Source of the DNA: CBDCVN01 sp965223045
Lineage (GTDB): Bacteria; Deinococcota; Deinococci; Deinococcales; Trueperaceae
DNA: 64,000 nucleotides
Reading direction: 5' to 3'
NCBI GenBank assembly: GCA_965223045.1
Contig: CBDCVN010000013.1
Coordinates: 868,001 to 932,000, forward strand
The notes below the pieces were generated by a model. That model was not told the origin of the DNA. It saw nothing but the letters and a program-made list of their open reading frames with translations, and did no database searches. This document shows positions 53,432-61,329 of this stretch, piece after piece (the stretch's first letter is position 1; each line of letters starts with the position of its first letter). The translations under genes and the position numbers were made by a program.

Positions 53432-54313
53432 TCACTCAAACGGTGTTTCAACTAAATTCTGTTCCTCAACATGGGTTACTATTTGATTAAACTTCAAATC
53501 AAAATCGTACTTTTCGAGAAGTCTTCTAATCATAGGTTCCATTTCATCTCTGTAAGATGGAAGTTGAGAAGAACCATAGATATCTTGAACTTCTTTTGGT
53601 AGTTCTTTAAGTACCTTGTTCATACGAGGTCGTACATGCTTAGGAAGATTAAGGTACTCAACTTTGACATCTTTTGTTCCTGTTGCTGCTATCTCAGCAA
53701 ATAGCTTTTCAAGAAGCTTAGGCTCATATTTCATGTGCGGTAAAAAGGGACCAACAAATACGTATGTTTTTATCCCTGCCTCATTTAGTTTCCGAAGTGT
53801 CCTTATTCTGGCACTTGCTAAAGGGGCTTGCACTTCTAAGAAACGGCTTAATGTATCGTCTGAAGTGGTAATACTCAGACCCACCTCAACATGTTTGATA
53901 GCTTTTAGAATAGAAATATCATCCAAAACCATTGGAGATTTTGTTAGTATTCCCACCCTTCCTTGATAGTTATGCTCAACAAAGGTTTGCAATATACCTC
54001 TTGTCAGACGATACTTTTTTTCCACCCCTTGATAAGGGTCAGTGACGGTACTTAGTACCACTCTGGGATGGGGTTTCTTTTTCATCAACCGTTGAATATC
54101 TTTTTGCATTAATTCAACTGCATTGATTTTGACGTAAACATAATTACCCCAATTGTTGTTGCTTTCTCCAACAAATCGCCCCATAAAACTGGCAAAACAA
54201 TACATACAAGCAAATTGGCAACCTGTATAGGGATTGATAACATAATCAGCACTGGGTACTTTAGTTCTAGCAATAATTGATTTTGCTTCAATCTCTTTAA
54301 CTTTTAGTGACAT
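53432..54313 (-). CDS. Radical SAM protein of the SplB/Rv2578c-like group
   Basis: A 293-aa protein. The cluster motif is Cys32-x3-Cys36-x2-Cys39 (YTGCQFACMYC), followed by a TIM-barrel pattern (VLSTVTDPYQGVEKKYRLTR, GILTKSPMVLDD, GLSITTSDDTL). It resembles spore-photoproduct-lyase-related proteins found in non-sporulating bacteria, whose substrate is unknown. It lies between the two SnoaL-type genes. Confidence 0.85.
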   Translation of the reverse strand: MSLKVKEIEAKSIIARTKVPSADYVINPYTGCQFACMYCFASFMGRFVGESNNNWGNYVYVKINAVELMQKDIQRLMKKKPHPRVVLSTVTDPYQGVEKKYRLTRGILQTFVEHNYQGRVGILTKSPMVLDDISILKAIKHVEVGLSITTSDDTLSRFLEVQAPLASARIRTLRKLNEAGIKTYVFVGPFLPHMKYEPKLLEKLFAEIAATGTKDVKVEYLNLPKHVRPRMNKVLKELPKEVQDIYGSSQLPSYRDEMEPMIRRLLEKYDFDLKFNQIVTHVEEQNLVETPFE

Positions 54314-54520
54314 AGTGTTCTACCTGTTTTCTTGGCCATAAGTGATTCTTCCAATAAAATTGCAATTCCAAGATTCACAACTTATTTTTGTTTTAACTCA
54401 AAGTTTAACATAAGCTTGCTGGTGCAAGCTCATGCGGAAATACAAAAACTATCAGGTTGTTAAGGTTCTCCAAGTTATCTATGCGTCAAAAAGCCTCAAA
54501 TGATTGATTTATAAACTTAT

Positions 54521-55363
54521 TTACCACTTACCATTTGTGTTAACCCAATCTGATTCTTGAGGAATAGCTTGAATAACATCCCAGTGCTCAACAATGAGGC
54601 CATTTTCAATTCTAAAGAGGTCATAATAAGCATAGGTACCTTCGGTATCTTGACCTGTAATATCAGGACCTTGAGATAAAGTAATACCAAAATTACCTTC
54701 TACATAGACAAACTCAACCGAAGTGTAGAATGGCAAGGTTTGTCCCTCAATACTCTCTAAGAAACTGCCATCTGTGCCTGCACCCACACTGTGCTGAACG
54801 TAAGCATCAACATCAAAATAATCTCGCAACTTACTCCAATCACCTTTAACAAACAAATCTTGTGCCATGTTTTGTAAGAAGGTCCGATTAGTTTCTGTCT
54901 GGCCTAGATCAGTAGCCGGAGTAGTTGCCCCATTAGTTTGAGTCGTGCCGTCTCCATCATCTTTTTCATCGTCTAAGTTATCCCAGTGTTCAACGATAAG
55001 CCCATTTTCAAATCTAAAAACGTCAAAGGTAACTTGAGGTATGCCATTATTCCGAGTACCACCATAAGTTGAATGTAAAACGACTATTTCACCATCAGCA
55101 AAACTGCGATGTGTCGTAACAGTAGTGCCAGTGGGATTACCTGTGATAAAATTATTTAAAACTGCTTTGCCATCAGGAAAAGTAGCTTTGTGTTGAATAT
55201 AAGTAGTATCACTTACATAATCCAGTGCAGTAGTATCACCTGTTTCAAATGCTTTGATGAGAGCTAGAGCTTTTTCCGTATTGGTCATTTCCATTTCTTG
55301 AGCGTTACAAGCTACTATAAATAAACCGATAAGGATAAAACCTAATGTGATGATTCTTTTCAT
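54521..55363 (-). CDS. Two-domain SnoaL-like lipoprotein
   Basis: 280 aa from the ATG at 55363 (TGGAGAAG upstream). The signal MKRIITLGFILIGLFIVA-C ends in a lipobox. Two SnoaL-like domains follow (TTYIQHKATFPDG; VDAYVQHSVGAGTDG), each ending in NGLIVEHWD. It is an exported paralogue of 52601-53374. The long open frame to 55444 is not needed. Confidence 0.83.
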   Translation of the reverse strand: MKRIITLGFILIGLFIVACNAQEMEMTNTEKALALIKAFETGDTTALDYVSDTTYIQHKATFPDGKAVLNNFITGNPTGTTVTTHRSFADGEIVVLHSTYGGTRNNGIPQVTFDVFRFENGLIVEHWDNLDDEKDDGDGTTQTNGATTPATDLGQTETNRTFLQNMAQDLFVKGDWSKLRDYFDVDAYVQHSVGAGTDGSFLESIEGQTLPFYTSVEFVYVEGNFGITLSQGPDITGQDTEGTYAYYDLFRIENGLIVEHWDVIQAIPQESDWVNTNGKW

Positions 55364-55469
55364 AACTTCTCCAATTGAAAAATTTCTGTTGTGGCTTAGA
55401 GTCATAGGGACGTCCTGACTAAGCCTTAACAGACTACCTCTCACACAAATACCCGTAAATGGATTTATT

Positions 55470-56369
55470 TCAGATATTCTGGTACTTACTTCGGATTGCG
55501 CTTTGAAACTGCTTAGGCGTCATGCCTACTTCACGCTTAAAAAAGCGTCCAAAGTAAGCAGGATCATCAAAACCTAGTTCATAAGCAATTGTCTGTGCCG
55601 TTTTTTCTGTGTGGGAAATCAAGCGTTTAGCTTCTAGGGTAATGCGTGTTCGGATATGCACGCTAGGTGGCTGACCTGTTTCGCTTTTAACAGTTTCTGA
55701 AAGATGCTTGGGACTGATATGAAGCTTATCTGCATAGGCTTGAACAGAGCGCAACGTGAAGCCTTGCTGATTGATAAGGGTTTGGAACCTGCTGGTCAGT
55801 AAACTTGCTGCTGAAGGAGTTTGCTTGGCCTTTTGGGAACTCGAGTCAATATAAAGACGCTGTGCTTTAATCAATAATCGATGTAACTGAGCTTGAATCA
55901 TCATTGTCCAACCAAGTTGCTCTGACTGTTCTTCCTGCTTTAGGTCTTCAAAAAGTTGTTTAAACTCATTAACATGTGATTGTGGAATGTCTACAAAAGG
56001 TTGTCTACGTTGGTACTGTAAAAGCTCGAGTTGTTCTAATATATTTTGTTGCTGGCTTATATAAAAGCATTCTTCCAAAAAAAAGAGAGAGGTTCCCTTA
56101 AAATTCTTATCAACACACCAAGTGTGTACTTGGCCCGGCAATAAAACATAGAGTCTGTAAGGTTTAGCAGGGTATTCAACAAAATCGAGCATATAGTTGC
56201 CTGTGCCCTGCTCAATCCAAGTAAGGTAGTAAAAAGATGGGCGCGAAACCATCTTCTTGTGAACAAAGACTTTACTCTCTATAGAGGAGATTTCAAAGGG
56301 TAATGACTTAGTTAGTGTCAGATTGAAATCAACAGATGGAATTGCTCCAGATGACTGTACTCCATTCAT
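55470..56369 (-). CDS. AraC-family regulator with cupin-type sensor
   Basis: A 299-aa protein. The N-terminal part (FYYLTWIEQGTGNYMLDFVE, PAKPYRLYVLLPGQVHTW) is a cupin-like ligand domain. The C-terminal part is the double HTH (RSVQAYADKLHISPKHLSET; TIAYELGFDDPAYFGRFFKR). It is upstream of and on the same strand as the SnoaL lipoprotein gene, a likely target. CTCGAG is at 55840 and 56025. Confidence 0.87.
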   Translation of the reverse strand: MNGVQSSGAIPSVDFNLTLTKSLPFEISSIESKVFVHKKMVSRPSFYYLTWIEQGTGNYMLDFVEYPAKPYRLYVLLPGQVHTWCVDKNFKGTSLFFLEECFYISQQQNILEQLELLQYQRRQPFVDIPQSHVNEFKQLFEDLKQEEQSEQLGWTMMIQAQLHRLLIKAQRLYIDSSSQKAKQTPSAASLLTSRFQTLINQQGFTLRSVQAYADKLHISPKHLSETVKSETGQPPSVHIRTRITLEAKRLISHTEKTAQTIAYELGFDDPAYFGRFFKREVGMTPKQFQSAIRSKYQNI

Positions 56370-56527
56370 AATAGATCCAGAATATTTAAGAAGCTTTGGA
56401 AGGTAAAGGGAAAACTCTTAATTTTAGACTTTTATTCATAGGCTAAACGTGCAAAATACTTTAGGTGACTGAAATAATAAAAGTAACAAATGATATGGAA
56501 TGCCCAAGGAGTTGCTACAATTCATCA

Positions 56528-56568
56528 ACCCCAACTATAAAGCCTAACTTTTATAGAGAAGTTGGGGT
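56528..56568. terminator. Hairpin between AraC and GNAT genes
   Basis: ACCCCAAC pairs with GTTGGGGT, with an inner TATAAA/TTTATA pairing. It lies just past the GNAT stop on the minus strand. There is no T-run on either side, so termination is plausible but not secure. Confidence 0.45.
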
Positions 56569-56598
56569 AACTTTTACTCGAGATCTGGAACTTAAAGC

Positions 56599-57141
56599 TC
56601 AGTTTATTGGTTTAAACTTCCTTTCCAAAAAAATCATGCCTTTGTGAGGCTCCTCTGAAGATAAGATACTAAATCCATTCTTCTCCAGCACCCGTATAGA
56701 TGCCTTGTTACTAATTTCTACACCACCTGAAATTGATGATATGTTCCCCGCTTTTTCACACCATTCCACTAAACCCTTTATCAGCTCGCTTCCAAGCCCC
56801 TTTCCCCAAACCTCTTCCGACAAAAGATAGCCTAAGCGTAAATCAATCAAATTAGGGTCGGAGGAATATTCTCCATTTAGAAATAGAAAACCTACTACTA
56901 AGCCCTCTGGAGCATATTGAATTGTGAAGACTTCACTGTCTTCGTTTCTTGCTTTTATCCATTCATTTGCCTTTTCAATAGTATCAATTTCCTGCCATCC
57001 TTCTGGCAATGCTTTGGTAACTTCTGGTGTTAGTATCGAAATAATTCTCTCAGCAAAAGCGTTTTCATCATTTATTGTTGAGGCATAATGTTGCCAACTT
57101 CTAACTAATAATCTTTCTGTTTGAAATTCTAATTCCGACAT
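56599..57141 (-). CDS. GNAT-family N-acetyltransferase
   Basis: About 180 aa if it starts at MSELEFQTERLLVRSW. The acetyl-CoA motif is LGYLLSEEVWGKGLGSELIK, then NKASIRVLEKNGF, as in RimJ/RimL-type acetyltransferases. The frame is continuous with the upstream methyltransferase remnant (a fused open frame to 57762), and no ribosome-binding site is visible at 57141, so it may originally have been a fusion or an overlapping gene. Confidence 0.78.
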   Translation of the reverse strand: MSELEFQTERLLVRSWQHYASTINDENAFAERIISILTPEVTKALPEGWQEIDTIEKANEWIKARNEDSEVFTIQYAPEGLVVGFLFLNGEYSSDPNLIDLRLGYLLSEEVWGKGLGSELIKGLVEWCEKAGNISSISGGVEISNKASIRVLEKNGFSILSSEEPHKGMIFLERKFKPIN

Positions 57142-57686
57142 AATAGCAATTGAATCACCACCACCATTTGCCTTAACTACTTCGACATTTCCTAATATAT
57201 TTTTTTCATCATCAAAGTAATTTGTAGACTTGTCCTCTCCTGTAGTTGTATCTCCAATGTCACCTAAAGAATAGGGGCTTATTCGTTTAAAGAGATAGCC
57301 ACTTGGAGTTTTAGTGTATCCAACACCACGTTGTGTCTTTTCTAAATACTCTTTTGTTATTATCAAATCTGACTTCTTAGGAATAAAGTATGTATCGAGA
57401 TTCTCTGCACTGATTGTATACTTCGTATCGCTTCTTCTGTTATATACACCTATGAATTCATAATCAGGGTCTAGCATAGCCATACTGGCATCACCGTGAC
57501 TATTATTAGCAACAAGTATGCCTCCTATTTTTAAGTATTTTTTGCCCGCTTGAGAAATAAAACCTGCATATTGAGAAATAAGTAAATCAAATGATTCTTC
57601 CTGTTCACCAAAATCTTTCGTGTAATCTGCTTTATGAAATGCCACTTGTGGTTGTCCAACATATTGTTTTCTTTGTTGAATATACT
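57142..57686 (-). pseudogene. C-terminal part of a class I SAM methyltransferase, split by an ISH3-like element
   Basis: Reads YIQQRKQYVGQPQVAFHKAD, then FDLLISQYAGF, LKIGGILVANNSHGD: the later strands of a SAM-dependent methyltransferase. The matching N-terminal part is at 60315-60527. The upstream ~30 codons of the present open frame (to 57762) come from the IS end. Confidence 0.7.
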
Positions 57687-57809
57687 CAGTACTCCGCAAA
57701 ATAGGTAGATACCATAAAAAGCGAGAAAATAACTGTGAGCTAACTGCATGAAAAAGAGTCAAACAAAAGTCATAAATTAAAGGATGGAAAATTCTTTAAG
57801 GAGACTATT

Positions 57810-58175
57810 GTGACTCTAGAAAATCTTAACTCACCAAGTTGCTTAGAAGCAAATGATATCCATCAGCAAGCTAGTCAAGTTATTGATCAAAACTTTGATT
57901 TCGATTCCTCTGGTAGCTCCTACTCAACTCAAGACATTGTTGATGTCATACTAGCAGCAGCCACTAGAAATATTTCTATAGAACAAGCCTGTAAGGACCT
58001 CAAGGATGCTCCTTCCCCTAACACTGTATGTAATTTCATCAAAAATGCTTTGCCCGAAGAGACTAGAGAGTTAGAAGGACAACTCAATGATGCAATGAGA
58101 GATAAACTCCCTGAAAACCTATTCAAAACACCCTTGCGTTGTGCAATTGATATTACTGAAATCAATTACTATGGA
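57810..58175 (+). pseudogene. ISH3-like transposase, N-terminal part
   Basis: 122 codons from GTG 57810 (AAGGAGAC upstream), ending at the Gly codon GGA that was duplicated by the IS3. It holds the first catalytic Asp (CAIDITEINYYG). It continues in frame at 59511. Confidence 0.88.
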
Positions 58176-58262
58176 TGAGCTTACCCCCAAAATTTGGACA
58201 GAAAACCCCGGCGAAATTAAGGTCCATAGAAGATGTAAAATATCTAGAATATGGAGATATAA

Positions 58263-58556
58263 ATGAGCCAGACAAAAGGAATAAGAAAAACATATAAGAA
58301 AGAATTCAAAGCTAAAGTTGCAGCAGCAGCCATAGTTGGAGAGAAGAATCTTGCAGAATTAGCAAATCAATATGGTGTACACACCACTCAAATTAAAGAA
58401 TGGAAAAAAGCTGGATCAGAAGCATTGCATGAAAGGTTTTCATTACTAAGAGGTAGAAAAGCAAGACTACAAGAACGTAGAGAGGCTGCACTGTACGAAC
58501 AGATTGGCAAATTGAAAATGGAACTAGATTTTTTGTCCAAAGGGCTCAAAAACTGA
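58263..58556 (+). CDS. IS3-family transposase OrfA, copy C
   Basis: 97 aa HTH protein, same sequence as copy B. The T6G frameshift run is near its 3' end. Confidence 0.92.
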   Translation: MSQTKGIRKTYKKEFKAKVAAAAIVGEKNLAELANQYGVHTTQIKEWKKAGSEALHERFSLLRGRKARLQERREAALYEQIGKLKMELDFLSKGLKN

Positions 58557-58570
58557 GTCAAGAGGAACGT

Positions 58571-59407
58571 ATGTTGATAGTTGATCCAAGGCACCCTCAA
58601 TTGAGCATTACTAAGCAATGTGAGTTACTGAGACTGAATCGTAGTAGTTATTACTATCGACCTACAGGAATTAGTGACCTCAATGAAAAGTTGATGCAAA
58701 GGATAGATGAGTTGTATACAGATCATCCTTTTCTAGGTTATCGCAAGATAACAGCAATGCTAAATAGAGAAAGCTATAAGGTCAATCATAAAAGAGTATA
58801 TCGTTTGATGTGTCTGATGGGTTTGCAAGCTATATATGCCAAACCCAAACTAAGTAAACCAAAGGAAGGACATAAAATTTACCCATACCTTCTGAAAAAC
58901 AAAATCATAAACAAACCAAATCAGGTATGGGCTAGTGATATTACGTATATACGTTTGCAAGGAGGATATTGCTATCTGGTAGTAGTAATGGATTGGTATA
59001 GCCGTTATGTTGTTTCATGGGAAGTTTCGAATAGCATGAAAGCAGAGTTTTGTATAGAAGCATTAGAAGAGGCGTTGGAAGGAGAGAAGCCAGAGATATT
59101 CAATACAGATCAAGGTAGTCAGTACACAAGTCATGAGTTTACGGATATATTGAAGGCAAACGAAATAGCAATCAGCATGGACGGAAGAGGGTGCTACATG
59201 GATAATATATTTACAGAAAGGTTGTGGAGAACGGTAAAGTATGAAGAAGTATATCTAAAGGAATACAAAAATATAGAGCAAGGAAGGGAAGAAATAGGAA
59301 AGTACTTACAATTTTATAACAGTGAACGTCCGCATCAATCATTGCAGTACAAAACGCCTGAATTAGTTTACAGAGAGGAGAAAACTAAATCAATAATAAC
59401 AGGATAG
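58571..59407 (+). CDS. IS3-family transposase OrfB, copy C
   Basis: 278 aa DDE integrase core, identical to copy B. Intact and probably functional. Confidence 0.93.
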   Translation: MLIVDPRHPQLSITKQCELLRLNRSSYYYRPTGISDLNEKLMQRIDELYTDHPFLGYRKITAMLNRESYKVNHKRVYRLMCLMGLQAIYAKPKLSKPKEGHKIYPYLLKNKIINKPNQVWASDITYIRLQGGYCYLVVVMDWYSRYVVSWEVSNSMKAEFCIEALEEALEGEKPEIFNTDQGSQYTSHEFTDILKANEIAISMDGRGCYMDNIFTERLWRTVKYEEVYLKEYKNIEQGREEIGKYLQFYNSERPHQSLQYKTPELVYREEKTKSIITG

Positions 59408-59510
59408 GTTGTTATCAAGCTTACAAACAATGTAATCTCAATTTGATATCATTTTAGTAGGTCTTAATTAACCTTAATTTTTTGTCCGATCAATTGGGTT
59501 CACCTCAGGA

Positions 59511-60296
59511 GATAGGGCTGATGAATCTGTGCGTGGTGGTAAAGCTCAAAAGGGTACTACTAAGTTCCACTGTTACGCTACTTTATATGTGATCAAGAAG
59601 AATCGCCGTTACACTTTGGCAATTACCCTTATGGATAAGGATGAGAAAGTATTGGATGTACTGAAGCGTTTGTTGGCTGAAGCTGATGATATAGGATTGA
59701 AAATCAAGCGCTTGCTGTTGGACAGGGGCTTTGATAATAATGCTGTGATACAGTACCTACAAAGTTTAGACTTTCCTTGTGTAGTACCGTTGGTAAGAAG
59801 GGGGCAGAAGGTTCGTGACTTGTTAAATACAAAACAGAGCTATGAAACGGAGCTAAGTCGCAACAGTAATCAGTATGGAGAAGTTAAGTTTAAGGTATAT
59901 GTAGCATGTAAGTACAGCAAGGGAAGATATGGAAAGAAAGGGATACAAACATTTGCATACATAGTTACAGGAAAGCTAAAGATGCCACCGATACAAGTAT
60001 ATGAGGAGTATCGTAGACGTTTTGGAATAGAATCAAGTTACCGAATGGTTCATAAGGTGAGAATCAGGACTTGCACCAAGTTAGCAATAGTACGTTTATT
60101 CTATATGGGTTTAGGGTTTATGCTATTGAATTTATGGACATATTTGAAATGGGTGTATTTGCATTTGAGGCAACGAGGGCCTAGGGTAGTGCTGTGTGAA
60201 TTGTTCCCTTTAGAAACCTTTTCCATATGGTTATGGGAAGTAATTAAACAACGTCTAGGTCTTCGTGATTCCATTCCCTTGCCTGTTCGTGTTTGA
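59511..60296 (+). pseudogene. ISH3-like transposase, C-terminal part
   Basis: Continues the 57810 frame: DRADESVRGGKAQKGTTKF, second Asp in LLLDRGFDNNAV, Glu in YRRRFGIESSYRM. The joined protein would be 383 aa, the usual length for ISH3-type transposases. A GTG at 59529 could start a fragment, but it would lack the first Asp. Confidence 0.88.
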
Positions 60297-60314
60297 TTGC
60301 GGAGTACTGATACT

Positions 60315-60527
60315 TCAAGACCTCTGGATTTTAAAAAAGCTTTCTGTTTTTTTATAAGAATCGACATAGACAACCTTTGGAAATATAAATGAAGGTGTAA
60401 TGTGAACAAAGCTTCCTAGATACAGGACACTTTGTATCTCAAACTTTTCTGCGAGAGCAGTAAATAAGCCGATAAGCTCATTATCTCTATCAAGATGATA
60501 TTGCTTGTAGGGTTCTAAATAATTCAT
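60315..60527 (-). pseudogene. N-terminal part of the split methyltransferase
   Basis: MNYLEPYKQYHLDRDNELIG, then SVLYLGSFVHITPSFIFPKV, the SAM-binding region. The frame ends at a TGA, but an adjacent frame reads NPEVLKY and joins YIQQRKQY at 57686 once the ISH3-like element and one ATACT are removed. A one-base slip in the T6A4 run near 60335 is needed, so the gene was or became frameshifted too. Confidence 0.68.
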
Positions 60528-60609
60528 AGATTTATTGTTTTCTGGTAAAGTACCTACAGAACTTTTACTATTTTCTGCTGCTACATCTCGATCTGATGAA
60601 GAAGATGGT

Positions 60610-61138
60610 TTAGGGTGAAGGCCAGCACCACTTATTATACCTATAATTGCTGTTTTCTTGGGGGATAGGGGGGATAGGTGAAGCAGGCTGTAAGAAGAAC
60701 AGGGAAACTATAAAACTTCGTTTAACATCTTCACTAGCATCACTGAGTAAATCAGTAAATGTTGCCATGAAGGGGTGCTTTTGAACTTCTGCCCAAAAAG
60801 GATCTTGGTTTGCTAATTGGGCATTGGAAACTTGAGGTGAAGGCAACCCCTATATTTCCAGAAAGTGTTGTTCCTCCTGTTTGCAATATAGGTGTACTGG
60901 GAAACATGAAACGTCCCTCAGCTTCAGGAAGTAGTCCAATCTCATTAGCTGGATCAAGCCATGAGCCCCATATTTCTAGGCTTCCAAGCAAATATTCTAA
61001 GGAAACTTCTATAGTATTGGTTTCCCTTAAAGAAAAAGTAATGTTTCCAGTGGAAACTACAAATAAAGATACTATCAGTGTTTTTAGAGCAAGCGACCTG
61101 TGTATTTGAGGTGGAGAAAGCTTCTGAGGTTGCTTCAT
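60610..61138 (-). pseudogene. Secreted hypothetical protein with a frameshift
   Basis: Start MKQPQKLSPPQIHRSLALKT with a hydrophobic segment (LIVSLFVVSTGNITF), then EIWGSWLDPANEIGLLPEAE. Near 60846 the sensible frame changes and continues as LPSPQVSNAQLANQDPFWAE, ending in a proline-rich stretch. Two overlapping frames thus look like one protein broken by an indel. Family unknown. Confidence 0.5.
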
Positions 61139-61329
61139 TGCTTTAATTATAACTTAGTTAACCTATAGCAAATTGCAGGCATTATGAACCGCACTGATGC
61201 TCGAGCTTGGACTATCATTCGTGGCATTATTGCCATTTTTGCATAGCACTCTAGACTCTTTTACCATCTAGCCTTCTTTTGTGGAAAATTGTGCACTGGT
61301 CTCTTTATGCTTATTTTGTTTCCTTGGTA
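61139..61329. other. Short stretch before the third 1713-bp IS
   Basis: Contains a 20-codon plus-strand frame (61184-61246: MNRTDARAWTIIRGIIAIFA) that reads like the start of a membrane protein but stops at once. It carries CTCGAG at 61200. Otherwise nothing was seen. Confidence 0.4.

Larger units (their letters stand above)
58176..59507 (+). mobile_element. IS3-family element, copy C (1332 bp), nested
   Basis: Ends TGAGCTTACCCCCAAAA and GGGTTCACCTCA; 3-bp GGA duplication (58173-58175, 59508-59510). Nearly identical to copy B, in opposite orientation. Confidence 0.95.
57687..60309 (+). mobile_element. ISH3-like element, itself interrupted by IS3 copy C
   Basis: Ends CAGTACTCCGCAA (57687) and TTGCGGAGTACTG (to 60309), flanked by a 5-bp ATACT duplication (57682-57686, 60310-60314). 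Without the nested IS3 (and one GGA) the element is 1288 bp. It splits a methyltransferase gene. Confidence 0.9.
440..61205. repeat. Highly iterated palindrome CTCGAG (core of GCTCGAGC), 40 sites
   Basis: Sites by first base: 440, 2433, 3164, 5074, 5958, 6534, 7136, 8411, 11719, 11979, 12525, 13086, 13282, 16174, 16609, 20048, 20429, 20785, 21086, 21250, 21955, 22241, 22831, 23696, 27493, 29528, 29956, 31324, 36217, 37604, 37704, 38900, 39037, 39518, 41468, 42499, 55840, 56025, 56577, 61200. About ten are full GCTCGAGC. Most lie in coding DNA in varied frames. None is in any IS or in the 42.5-55.8 kb block. Confidence 0.85.

Noticed and set aside
57687..57762. N-terminal residues MTLFHAVSSQ of the methyltransferase/GNAT frame
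   Set aside because: They are encoded by the ISH3-like element end, not by the original gene.
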